Origin: Dirofilaria immitis
Taxonomy: Eukaryota > Nematoda > Chromadorea > Rhabditida > Onchocercidae
Length of the DNA stretch: 64,000 nt
Direction of reading: 5' to 3'
Assembly (NCBI GenBank): GCA_024305405.1
Contig: JAKNDB010000088.1
Location: 1,878,001 to 1,942,000 of the forward strand
Position 1 is the first letter of the stretch, and every line of letters begins with the position of its first letter. Shown piece after piece: positions 12,222 through 24,200 of this stretch. Made by a program: the position numbers and the translations under genes. The notes under the pieces were generated by a model that saw nothing but the letters and a program-made list of their open reading frames with translations, was not told the DNA's origin and searched no databases.

Positions 12222-12720
12222 TTAGCAAACAAACATTTTTCGATATGTTAAATCAGTTGTATTTATCATCCTTCCATCAATAAACCATGTTAATGGATTA
12301 GAAATTCCGCATTGAACGATATTTGGTATACCTTTATCCCATAACAATTGTTGACAATGTGTTATTGATGATGTATGAATAACCGATAAACTAAGTAATT
12401 TTCATAAGAATAAATTTTAAAATCTTTTAAATGTTTTCAATGTAACAATTTTTGCTAAAACTTAAATATAAAAATAAACGAAGAATATTCTCATAGAAAA
12501 ACTTAATAAGTTTCTTTAATTTTATATTAACAAATTCCATAATCCTAAATAATGTTGAGAAGAAAAAAATTTTGAAGCATTAAAATTTTGAAAGCATTCT
12601 TTTTCATACTTTTCTAATTTTTTATAAAATTAGAAAAACAACTAATGATTGATCGAATTTAAAATAATACCATAAAATTAGAAATGTAATTTGTATGATA
12701 ATAGCATATAATAGTGTCAT
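12222..12720 (-). CDS. Small secreted cysteine-containing peptide, function unknown
   Basis: Two minus-strand exons, 12720-12671 and 12390-12222, join in phase (donor GTATTA, acceptor TTACTTAG) into 72 residues. The first about 25 are a hydrophobic signal peptide (MTLLYAIIIQITFLIL then CLSVIHTSS). The mature part would contain three cysteines (C29, C44 and the C-terminal C72) and one N-glycosylation site (NTT). I do not recognise the family. It lies about 500 bases upstream of the EGF-membrane gene on the same strand. It could be a 5' piece of that gene, but the stop codon after FVC argues for a separate gene. Confidence 0.5.
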
Positions 12721-14331
12721 TCTTCTAAGACAACCGATTGATGCAATTTCAAATGGAACAATAACATATTATAATTTTAGTTTTCTGACTTCTCCAAAGT
12801 AAAGTCATCAGAAGCTTGCATATTGTTACATTAATCTCATGTAATTCTATTCTCGATATTTTCTGATTCCTATTCTAATATCAACATATCCAAGCATGGA
12901 AAGAAATCACAACATTCAGTTCATCTGATTGGTATTTTCTATTGCATTCGTCGTAGCATAAGCTATGATATTTGAAAAGACGAAAAAGTATTGAGATAGT
13001 GTAGGAGATCGCTGGGATTGCTAGGATTCGAAATAATATGTGGTTCGAGAAGAATGCGGAAAATAAGAAGTAACAGCAGTTGCTAGAAATGGAGGAAAGA
13101 ATGATTAAAAATTAAAGGTAGAATAATTCCAGTGATTAAGAGTAAAAAGAAGAGAATGTCGTTTGCAGAGGAGAGAGAGAGAGGCAACATACGTAGTGAC
13201 TTTATTGATTGAGGAGGAGAATGGGAATAATATTGACATTAATATGGTGATAAGGAATCTGCGTCAATATGGTGATAGGGAATCTGTTACTGTGATAAGC
13301 TTATCAGAAGAGTGAATGAATTTTATTTCGAAATAATTACTTGGAATTCTCTATAACTATATTTTAATTTACTTTTTTTTAAATTAACAATTTATTATAA
13401 AGATCACTTTTCGATGGTAGTACTATAAATAGCTTCTTATCAACTTATCAATAATTTTAATTTTTAATATTTGGAACAGAATTTATAGAATTGATGATGA
13501 GCATATATCATTTATCAAAGTATCATATTATTAATAATTTTAATTCATAATATTTCAAATGTAAATTATAGAAGTGATAAGAAGTGCGTATCGATAGATC
13601 AAAATATCATATAAATGATTTCAATAACAAAATCGTCGAAGCAATCTCTTTCATCAACTGTCGTAATGGAACGACGGAAGCGTGATCGTGAAAAAGAACG
13701 TAGTAAATGTTTGTTTTAAATATTTTTTTTCAATTGTTCATTAGAATTGGATTTCAATTCCTTTTCATACTTTGCCAGAAATTGAAAAAACAAAATTTGA
13801 GTTCTTTTTTGCTAATCTATGCAACAATATTTGCTGATGGGCCAATAAATTGGATATTTATTATTAGTAATTATAAGTTAGAAATTAATATTAAGCGTTT
13901 ATTGACGAGAAAAATAAAAAAATGAATATGATTTGGACCAATAAAATAAATATATTTTTATAAAAAATTTAACTACCATTATCACCATTTGAAATATAAC
14001 TGTTATCATCGCCTCTGTGTTTATAAAACAATAACGCTGCCATCATTTGAAAGTCTTTTTAGTGATGATTTTGGTTTATTATTAATGTGAATAACATTCA
14101 TTGAACTATAATGATAAGATGCTCACGTTTCAACCTGTCAGAGGGATTTTCTTTTCTTTTGGTTTTTGTATATCATGTTTCTGTAACACATTCTGAGGGA
14201 ATAGTCTGAGAAGTTCTAATCGTCCATGATAATTCATTGACATCCTTGTAGTTTTTGAATTTTGGCATCAAAAATTGCTCCTTACTTTTTTAAAGAAGAA
14301 ATAAAAATTAGGAGGAAAGTTATTTTTGCAG
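12721..14331. other. Intergenic between divergent genes
   Basis: Probable promoters of the minus-strand peptide gene and the plus-strand INTS12 gene. It contains a purine-rich stretch (13060-13200), a short tandem duplication of CAATATGGTGATA(A/G)GGAATCTG at about 13240-13286 and a perfect GATA palindrome (separate entry). A short open segment at 13614-13702 (ERRKRDREKERS) does not join INTS12 in phase. Confidence 0.5.
13293..13306. promoter_or_regulatory. Perfect GATA palindrome TGATAAGCTTATCA
   Basis: Two back-to-back TGATAA sites form a 14-bp perfect palindrome. TGATAA is the core recognised by GATA factors, which in nematodes drive intestinal genes. It lies about 570 bases upstream of the secreted-peptide gene start. 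Function is inferred. Confidence 0.4.
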
Positions 14332-16574
14332 TATCGATGAAAAGAAAATTACCGTCAGATGCAAAATGTCGTTTTGGCAAAGAATTTTTGCAAAGTTATG
14401 TGAGCTATTTCAAAGTACTGAACAAGACTCTTGCGATCGATTAAGGCAAATGCATGATGAAGTACGAGATTCTCATACTTTTCAAGATATTTTTTAAGTT
14501 TTGAAGTTTGATTTTCAATTTTTTTGCACTTTTTTAGTTTATATATTCATTGATTTTTTGTCTTTCAAATATTAACTTGCCGAGTTAAACTTCTTTTAAG
14601 ATATTAGTAAGAAGAAAATGTTTTTCATGAATTTGCATGAAACTCCATGCTTTAGTAGATTTTGTTTTTTAATTGTAGGTAGCTGCCTATTACAAAGAAC
14701 ATGATTTGAATGTTTTGTGGATATCAGATGATGAAGCCGATAATAAGGAAGTTAAAGCACCGTTGTCTAAAAAGACACATCAGGATATTAATAAAGGTAA
14801 TCCGGAATCATAGTTTTAAGTATGCTTGTTTTCTATTATTAGTCCTCGTTCATGCTGCTGGCTATGCTTTCTCATTCTCGATCTCGAACTAAATGAATTT
14901 TTTCTTATTAATTACATTATGAATTTTCCTGTGCAATCAGGTTTAGTCTAACTTTCACTTTACACAACTTGACTGTAAACAATGTTGTGTAGAACGGATG
15001 TTGCAAAAAACACTTCGATTTTTTTCTGGAATTTTTTTTGAAGTAGAAATAAATTCTTATAGGCGAAATACGTTCTGTAAATATTCCGCGATCGAAGTTA
15101 GAAGCTAAAGAAAAACTGAAACTGAAATCGAGCTCGAAGAATGTTAGTGGTTTCATTGTTTTGATTTTCATTTTCACTTTGATTTTTTTGAAGACTTAAA
15201 AGTCATTTTAACTTAAAATTTTTATTTTGCTTTTTAGTTTAAAATTTTCTGCAATTCAAATTTCTTGTGCTTAATCACACGCTATGATTAGTTATTGATA
15301 TTATTTATTCTTTCAGGCAGCGGTAACTAGCTCAACTGCCCCAACGTCTTTCTTATTGTCTCAGTTCGAATTAAGTGATGATTCCGATGATAATACTTCC
15401 CGGAGATTCTCGGGATCTCAGATTAAAAATTATAAAGTAAGTTTGTTGCGGCATCATCACTGAATTGATAATTGTGTGATAACGAATATGTAATAATAAA
15501 TAGTGTAATAAAGAAGAAATAGCAACTTTAAAGAACGTCTTCTATAATCTGTTTATAGATTTGTTATACATGTAGCGGTGCAACGAGCTTGCCAAATAAT
15601 ACGATTTTGGACTGTGAAGAATGCGGTAAAACTGTTCATCAAAAATGTGCTCGTCCAGAAATTACAGCTTTACAAGCCAAAGATCCGCGTTTCCTATTCG
15701 TTTGCAATGATTGCAAAGATCGCGAAGTATGAATTTATTTTTAAATATTTGTAAAAACTCTTGTAATATCATAGCTTTTATTTATGTCAATTGAAATATT
15801 GCAGTATTTACGAACATTTATACCTGTATTTGCCTAGATTTTTTTATTGATTTGAGGATGAGAAAATGGAGTCAAGCTGTTCAAAATCAACTTCTAATTT
15901 TAGAAAGGTAGTTCTTTTTCTTTTTCTAGAAAAACAGCTGTTTTTATAGCTTTAATCAGATTTTAATTTATTAAATACCTCTTAGAGTACAAGGGACATT
16001 TTTATGCTAATTGTGACAAATGGGACGTTCAACACAAAGAACAAGGGTGAAAAATGAAGTTAACATAAATAATAAGTCATTTTTTATTGATCACTTATTT
16101 GTAGGATGACAAAGGAAGTTTGCGAAAGTCGTCGGAAGAAAGAATTCAGCCGCTAAAACCGGAAAACGATATTTTAGTGACGTTCTCAAACTTCGCTGCT
16201 AAGAAAGGTTTCTATTCTTTCATTATTCTTGTAATTTTGTTTTTCTGTCACAGAAATCTCCTTATTTAATTTTACGTTTCTAAAATTATTTTTATTTCCT
16301 GCATTAATTTTATATCTTGTTTTATTGATGTCATAATATTTTCTTCGGATTTAAAATCATTTAATTTCAATTAAATCGCAAAAATTGAAGTTTAGATAGA
16401 AACTGTTAATTTATTTACACCTCCATGTTAAAAATATAATATCTGTCTTAAATAATGATTATTTCAGCAAAGAAATCTGCATTATCAGGAACCAACGGAA
16501 ATTCGAATCTGCAAGTTGGCAATGTCACAATGAATAAAGTACTTTCTTCCTTCAATGCCAAAGATCGGAAATAA
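14332..16574 (+). CDS. INTS12: Integrator complex subunit 12 (PHD finger)
   Basis: Nuclear subunit of Integrator, which processes snRNA 3' ends and terminates paused transcription. Start ATG at 14366; a TTTTTGCAG acceptor at 14331 leaves a 34-base leader, typical of spliced-leader addition. Exons 14366-14461, 14679-14796, 15063-15142, 15317-15436, 15559-15726, 16105-16207 and 16468-16574 join without a frame break into 263 residues. The N-terminal helix reads FAKLCELFQSTEQDSCDRL and resembles the INTS12 N-terminal microdomain. A C4HC3 PHD finger uses C140, C143, C157, C160, H165, C168, C187 and C190, with DCEECGKTVHQKC and KDPRFLFVCNDC as in INTS12. A later TFSNFAAKK block matches the conserved WAAFAAK region. 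It is shorter than the human protein (about 460), mainly in the C-terminal tail. Confidence 0.88.
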
Positions 16575-18325
16575 TAATGATTTATCTCATATCTTTATGT
16601 TGGTAATGCAATTTTGATTAAGAATTTTTCAACGGTAGGAAATAAAGTTGTATATATTTTGTCTTTACTCAAATTTCTTACATTGCATTCATATTTTGGT
16701 GCTATTTTAACTTATCTTAACAATATAATATTTTATGAAACGATTATTTTGTTGAATATGATTCAAGCTAATTTCGTGTGGAAAAGCATGCATGCAAAGA
16801 ATAGGATAAGGATTGCACTGTCATCGATATTTGTATGAAGCATGAATTAATAGAGTAACTGATGAAGTAATTTCAAGAGAAGGTTTACAAAAGTAGCCCA
16901 AATTCAAGGGAAAAAAATCAAGCAGATAAATTCAAATCTAGGATGAGAAAGCGAGAAGTGAGTCATCATTTTTTTCCTTTTCTGAAGCTAAAATAATTTA
17001 GGAGCGGGTCAATGGATAAGAAATATTTTTGAAATTAATATTGGAGAGAGATGGTTAATAAAAAGTTTTAAATTGCAGTCTTGAATATTTTATCCATTTA
17101 AATGATTCTAAAACTATTAAAGTTTTAGTAGCTATAGCAATACTGAAAGAACTTGCGGATTAAAAGTTTTCATGTCCTGTTCTATGACGAAATTATTTCT
17201 CAGTGAGAGTTTATGAGAAACTTGAAATATATTCAAAAAAACTACTAAATTTCATGTGAATTTAAGTTTTCGTTGTAATTATATTTCGTTTCCCATATGA
17301 CTACGGTATTAGTGAATGCATTTTATTGTGAATCTTTTAATTATGAATTTTTAATTATTACAAATAAATCTTCAATTATGAATTTCATTTAGTTATCAAT
17401 CAATTCAATCGTTGATTTTTAATTATTATTATTATGAATTATTAATTATGAATCGATGTTATTTCATATTTCGATTTGGATTTATTTCTATTACTCTCTT
17501 CTTTATTTTCATTTTTTCCCTATTTTCGTTGCAAACTCCTTTTTTCTTATTTCTTCTCCTTTTAGGAGTTTACTAAGCTGAGAAGAATTGAAATAAACAT
17601 ATAAACCTATACGTGTACGTACCTGTGTACACATATACGTAAGTTGCACACATATACTTAAAGAAGAAGTGCCATGTTTCTCTCAAATATTGCATTCTTT
17701 TATTACTCTCACTCTCTGTCTTATACTCTTTCTAATTTAGCGATCTCGATCTTTTTGATGTATGTTATTTTAACATTATCTATGCAACCCTTGTCTCAAA
17801 TAGGAACGCGGGACGATATAATGGAGACTTGGCATCAATATGATTTTAAACGTATATTGCGTGAGAACTGATCATTTGCTGTTTAGAGAATTATGTGACG
17901 AATAGCTTATTAGAAGGATATATTTCTTCAGGTATCTTACTTGAGAAGAATCCGTGATCAGATGCCTTGTTCAAGAAATTATACGAATATGTATGCGTGT
18001 CTAATGTTTCATTTAAGAAGGCTTATATAACAAAATCAGAAACTAAATATTATAGATGAATTTATTAAAACTTTCTTATTATCAAAACTTGTGAAATATA
18101 ATGTTGAAAATAGTTATAATGATGACAAAGAAAGCTTGAAGATAGTTATATCATTTGAAGATAATTGTAATGATGATAATGAGTGTTGCATATTAATATA
18201 ATCATTAATTCATATAAAATATGTTCTTCATAAATGCGAGTACTCCCTTGATATTATTTTTCTTTGTTTCATTTAGTCTTTATGCTAATTTTATTTTTAA
18301 GATTTATTGATTGAATGAACAAACG
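16575..18325. other. Intergenic, no gene seen
   Basis: Contains the INTS12 3' UTR. It includes an ACGTGTACGTACCTGTGTAC-type alternating stretch at about 17610-17660 and a TTAATTATGAAT-type low-complexity block at 17330-17460. Open frames here are short, with no family resemblance. Confidence 0.5.
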
Positions 18326-20331
18326 ATGAAATTAAATATTTCCTGTGCAACGAAAATTTATCCCATAGAAATAGACGTTGAGCAACTTCCAAACAATGTA
18401 GATGAATGTCAAACTGCTTGTAAGTGAAGTTGTTTATCTATTATATGCTCATCTTAATTATATCGAGTCTTTACACGTTGTCAGAATTTTGCGATTTTTT
18501 TGCAAATACGATTGTCTATATTTGCAGTTATAACTATTTTTTCCTTCATTATTTCGTATTTCATTAACTTATCATCGAGCGGTACTTCATTGAAAAGTTC
18601 AAAGATTTTCTAATAATGCTAAAGTCTTAGTGCTAAATATTTTATCAAATTTTTAGCAACTGAGGAAGATAGCACTGTCAATGCAGAGAAGATCTCAACA
18701 TTTGGATCACTCAAACAACAAGTGTGCTCATTGTGTAATATCGATCCGACTGCTTTAAAAATTGTTCACAGAGGTATAATAACCTTTTTGCAAAATATAT
18801 TAAACGATCAAGAAATGGTCCTACTTATAACTCTTATTATCGTGACTGTGAAACATAAAGATGAAAATATTGCCACGAAAATTGGCAAAGTAATTATGCA
18901 ATAACATTAATTTTAAAATATCGGAAAGGAATTTTTATGTTTAGGACGTATTTTAATGGGTAATAATTCTACGTCGCTGTCATCTTTCAATTTTAAAGAA
19001 AATGATAAATTGTTGATTCTTGGTAAACCGCCGACAACACAAACGGATGTCGGGTGGAAGGTTATTATTATATTTGAACTGTTTTTCTTCTCTCATAATA
19101 GCATCAACAGTGTTGAAAACTAACTGTAGAAATAGTATGTTTGGAATTAAGTTGTAGGATATTTCTCTCTATCTGTAAACTCATTTATTGTAATCTGCGG
19201 TGATGAATATAGTATGTAGTTTTGGCATAATTGTTTCCCAGTAATGCAAGACGTATTTGAAATAGTAAGTCTTATATAAATTCAAAGTCATAAAATTCGC
19301 CTGTTTTTAAGCTACTGGTGGATTTTGAACGGAAGCATACTGCGAATATATCCAGAATATATACGAAGAATGAGAATGATTTGACTCAGTTGGAGAAAAT
19401 TTTTTGAAAGGTTTGCTCTTACTCTTGCAATTATTTGATGCTCTTCGGTAATTAACGCTTCACAGTATGTCGCAGGATTTTATCCTTAACTTGGTTTTGA
19501 TTTTAGTTAACTTTTAATTTGGCTTGGATAATATATGACCTAACTGTTATCCATGTTTTATTAATAAGTTCATGCAAGTAAACTATTTTTGTATTGTTTA
19601 TTATGGGTTCAAATGGAATTATATTTATTCCTTTTAAAACAAAATGTTATAGATCCTGAAAGGCAAGGATATATTAAAGGGATGGACAAACGCCTGAAAG
19701 GATACGCTGAAAATTGCATGAAACTTCTAGAAACACTTGACGGCTTGCAAATCAATAATAATAATACCGAAGAAGAGCAAGTAACTTTCTTTCCTGTTTC
19801 TTTTTTTCTTTCAATTTCAGAAATTCCAAAATAAAATATTTAAACTATACTTGTTCTAGTACGGAATATTCTAACCGAAAGATGTTCTCAATTATTAAGA
19901 TGTAAAAAATAACGGATGTATTCTATTAAAGAAGATATTGATGACTAATTTCTAATTTCACTAAGATTGATATTATTTGCAATGTTTTTAGGATGCTTCT
20001 GTTTTGAGTGCTCTACTAAATACTTTTTCTCTCTCATGCATATGCTTTATCGTGAATGCATATTGAAAGTTTTATTCTTTTTTTCCGAATTTTACTAAGA
20101 AATAAGTGGTATTTTTCTGCGGTATTAAATATATTGAATTAATTTGATTTCTTTTTAAGTCTGATGTAATTTCAAGTACCTCTAATTAGTAATTTAAAGG
20201 CTCAACGGAATCGCGAAAAACGAAAATTCCTGGTGGATGGACTACAAGATGCTCTAAATAAAAATGATAAATTGATGACACGATTAGCCGATTATCTTCA
20301 TCAGTGCGAACATCCTGAAGATGCCCTCTAG
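18326..20331 (+). CDS. bag-1: BAG family co-chaperone (BAG-1 type), frame broken by one base
   Basis: Nucleotide-exchange factor for Hsp70. Exons 18326-18419, 18657-18773, 18945-19060, 19312-19410, 19653-19780 and 20200-20331. Residues from about 40 form a ubiquitin-like domain (SLKQQVCSLCNIDPTALKIVHRG, read in parts, then NFKEND and LLILGKP). The C-terminal BAG domain includes KGMDKRLKGYAENC, MKLLETLDGLQ and AQRNREKRKFLVDGL. Exon 4 runs into TGA after LTQLEKIF: the T run 19400-19405 is six long, and seven would continue in frame and give the phase that exon 5 (DPERQGYIKG) needs. Adding that base gives 228 residues, close to the 210 of the C. elegans protein. The rest is well conserved, so a sequencing indel is likelier than a pseudogene. 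Confidence 0.87.
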
Positions 20332-21220
20332 TTGAGCATAGAATTTTTCGTCATGAAATGATCTAGTTTTTGAAATATACATTGTTGGTTTCCTTAATTC
20401 ACTATCTCTATGAAGAATTCAATGAGTTACTTTTCAAGATTAGAAAAGTTTTGCTGATTCATTGTAATTTGATTATTCTTTTTGTATTTGGATTTCAATA
20501 GTTGTCAATTTTTAGGTCATCTTTTTAAAATCCAGGCTGCAGAAGTTATTTAATATTATATAGCGATCACTGAAGTAGTAATCATCGTAAATTTAATTTA
20601 GAAAGAAAGTTTGTTTGTTTTTATTCATGTTCATTTTTCACTTTATATGTTCGAAAACATAATTTTAAATTCCCTAATATTTCTTTAGCTATTAGATGAA
20701 GTCCAGTGTAGAAAAATTTGCTGAAATTGCTTTAAATTATTTGATAACCAGCTTTTTTGTCTGTGGTGTCATTATGTGTCCTGTTTTATATATCTGACTT
20801 TTCACTTCTTAGATCTTAGATCGTGAAATTCATCTTTTTCAATCGAAAGATAGCAAGAACAACATGGAATTGTTTCTTTCAGTGTTTGTTTTTGTTCCTT
20901 GTCATTTCAATTTTTGTGTTAGTGAATTAAAGCTTTAATAATTATATTTGTAAGTAATTTGTATTATTTTAAGATGTTGATAAAGAAGTTTTTTTCAAAT
21001 TTAGGATTTTTGTTTTGTTTTGGTCATTGATCTATAATGTATATATTTTACGCCATCATCCGACTGCATTTTGAATTTTCGAAACGTAAATCACAAAGAA
21101 TTTTACGATTGATCCAAAAGTACATATCGGAAATATTATTGCTGCTTTTGTGAGTTGGTATGAGCTTATTGGATTGCGGAAGCGTTGCATGGTGGTAACG
21201 TTGGACGAACCATTGTATCA
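20332..21220. other. Intergenic between BAG-1 and PUF60
   Basis: About 0.9 kb on the same strand as both neighbours. It holds the BAG-1 3' UTR and T-rich sequence; no gene seen. Short enough to be an intercistronic spacer in a nematode operon. Confidence 0.5.
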
Positions 21221-24200
21221 ATGTCTCGCAGGGAGATTAGCGCAGTCAGTCAATCATGCGTTGTAAACAATAATTTGGGTGGAGCAATATTACTGGATGG
21301 GGAACGTACATATATATCATTGCATGTATTAGTCATCAAATTTGGTGATATATATTTGTTTATAGTAGTAAGTGTGTATTGTAACATTTGTTTTTAAGTT
21401 ATGGATGAATCGGAACAACAGCGATTGAGTGATACGACTGTTTTAGGAATGCAGACCAAAACAGGTTTTGTTTTCTGAATATTATCTTATAATTTGAAAA
21501 TTTTTAATGAAAATTCTGTGTTGTTCTTGTTTGTTTATTTGTTTTCTTTTTTTTTTTTCAGAAAGTAATGGTACTACGGGATCACATATTACAGCAGTTC
21601 CTGTTGCAACATATATGCCAAGTGAAGCCCTTGTACCAATGCCGGTTCTTCCACAATCTGGCGCTGTAAGCTTTGGCATTTTACTTTTTTCCCGTTTCTT
21701 TTACATTGTTTTTTTTTTTTTTTTTTTGTCAGAATTCTTAATTGGATGTTATATAAAAAGAAGGAAAGAGAGGTATACTAATGATATGAAATTTTTGGAT
21801 CATTATTAATATTATTATGATAAATTTGCTACAGAATTATAAACATAAAAAGTCATAATGCGGGAATAAATAAATGTATGCAGTTCATTACAAACTGGTC
21901 TGGATTGTAAAATTCCGATTATTTAAGATACAACTTAAAAGTATGCTAGACCGCATTCTGTCTCTTTTTTAAAGATCATCGTTGGACCTGGAGCAAAGAA
22001 GGAAGCCCAATTGCTTGGTTTGGGCCTTATAAAATTGCGCAGCAAGCAGAAGGATTGGTTAGCAGATGCAAAAAATATGCTAAGGAGCAGTCAATCAAGC
22101 AAGTACTTCTCAGACAGACACTTGCACATCAGCAGAATGTAAGTATATCTACTTACTTATGGAAAATCTATATTTTCAATGGAGATTGCATAGAGTATTT
22201 AATAAATTGATAGTAACTTGATACTGAGCCATACTGAAATGCATGTTTTAATAATACAGTTTATTTTAAGCTAACATGAGGCGCACATCTTTCATATAAT
22301 GTAAAAGCCGATTCTATGAATCTAAATTTAGCGAGCTTATATCTGAATTATTGTCTTATTATTTTTTAAAAATTCCTGCAGTATTTAATGAAAACTTTAT
22401 TATGGATCGTCGTAGTACCATCTCAATTCTTTGCTGCATATAAAACTATAGTGCCATTAATATCGAATCATTTTTAGCAGCAAAAAGTAGCGATGTATGC
22501 ACAAGCTTTATCTCTTATGGCACGTGTTTATATTGGTTCGATCAGTTTCGAGGTACGCGAAGAAATGATAAAAATGCTTTCGGTGTATTTGGTCCAATCA
22601 AATCAATTAATATGAGTTGGGATGCCGTTACAGGGGTTAGTTTATATGATTCATACAGCACGAAGTAATAAGTTTTCCTGTCATTTCTTGTCATTAAATT
22701 ACTGACAAGAATGGAATCTATACGAATAAATTAAGACTAAATTCTACGTTTGTTATCGTGTATAAGAGATTGTTCAAAATTTCTCTTTGATTTCAATGTG
22801 CTGCATTTATTACTTCGTATGGATTCCATTCTTGTTTCAATGTGCTTCATTTATTACTTTGTATGGATTCTAATCAGGAACTATGCAATGTTTAGTGATC
22901 AAATAGCTTATAGATGTAAGTTGTTATCGGTTACCTTGATTTCCGAAATAATGTTTGGTTGATAAATTGGTATATGTGGATTATTTTAGCATCATAAAGG
23001 TTTCGCTTTTTGGAATACGAAATTCCCGAAGCAGCGCTTCTAGCGCAAGAATCGATGAACGGTGTACTGATGGGCGGCCGTAATCTCAAGGTTAATGTTC
23101 TAGTCAGTTAATTATCTTATTATCTTTTATTGTATTTTCTTTGTAATCATGTGCGAATTGTCATGATTGTTCAAGTTTTGCATAAATGAATCTTTTATCT
23201 GAGGACTATTCTTGCTTAGATTTGTTGAGATAAATAGGTGATTATATACTTCAAAGACTGTAGATTAGGTAGATTTCGAGTATTACACACTGATCTCAAT
23301 TTTGAGGTCGGACGGCCGTCAAATATGCCACAAGCGCAACCGATTATCGAAATGGTCATGCAGGAAGCGAAAGCATATCATCGGTTGGTGTATAAATTGC
23401 GAAATTTAGATACCTAACTATTTTTCTAAAATTCAGTTCATTTTATTAACATCTTCAATAGTTTTTTTTTTTATATGCTAGTAATCATCTGAAAACTTTT
23501 TCAATGAAATTTTCTACCTTATAGTTAATTTACCTTGCGAAATATGTTTTCGTGTTATCAATCTAATGAATCTCGATGTTTTAAAATATTTGAAACAAAA
23601 TAAGGCTGAAACCATCTGAAGGTTGAAACCATTAGCAAATATGCGTTTTTTCTTTTTAGTTATTTCATTTCAGAGTCTATGTTGCATCGGTTCATCCGGA
23701 TCTCTCAGAATCTGATCTCAAAAGTGTATTTGAAGCATTTGGTGAGGTGACAAAATGTCAGTTAGCTAGAGCTACGGGACCGAACGCTGGAAGCGGACAT
23801 AGGTAAACCTAGAGTATGCTGTTAAAGATATCTATTTTATTAACGTATTATATCTGGTCCTGTTATTACAATTTTTGTATATATTCCAATTAATGAAATA
23901 TTTTTGAACTTGACGTAAATTTTTGTAGATATAAAACATAGAAATTTAATTATTCAACGTTATTTTGAATCATGTGTTGGAAAACAGGATAGTCAGCCAT
24001 CTTTCTTCAACTGTTCGTAGATAACTTTAGTTTGAATTGATGTCAAATACTAATTTTTTTGTTTTTTTGCTGTTGGTATAACAATTTAGACTTGGATGAA
24101 GTATAAGCATTGCATTATTTTACAGAGGTTTCGGATATTTGGAATTCAGTAATGCTCAATCAGCAAATGAAGCCATTGCCGGGATGAATATGTTTGATCT

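Noticed and set aside
13614..13702. Basic segment ERRKRDREKERS before a possible donor
   Set aside because: Its phase does not join INTS12 exon 14332, which has its own ATG and leader acceptor. No other partner exon was found.
14262..14444. Open frame MASKIAPYFFKEEIKIRRK...
   Set aside because: Another frame over INTS12 exon 1; the frame beginning MSFWQRIFAKL has the family match and correct phase.
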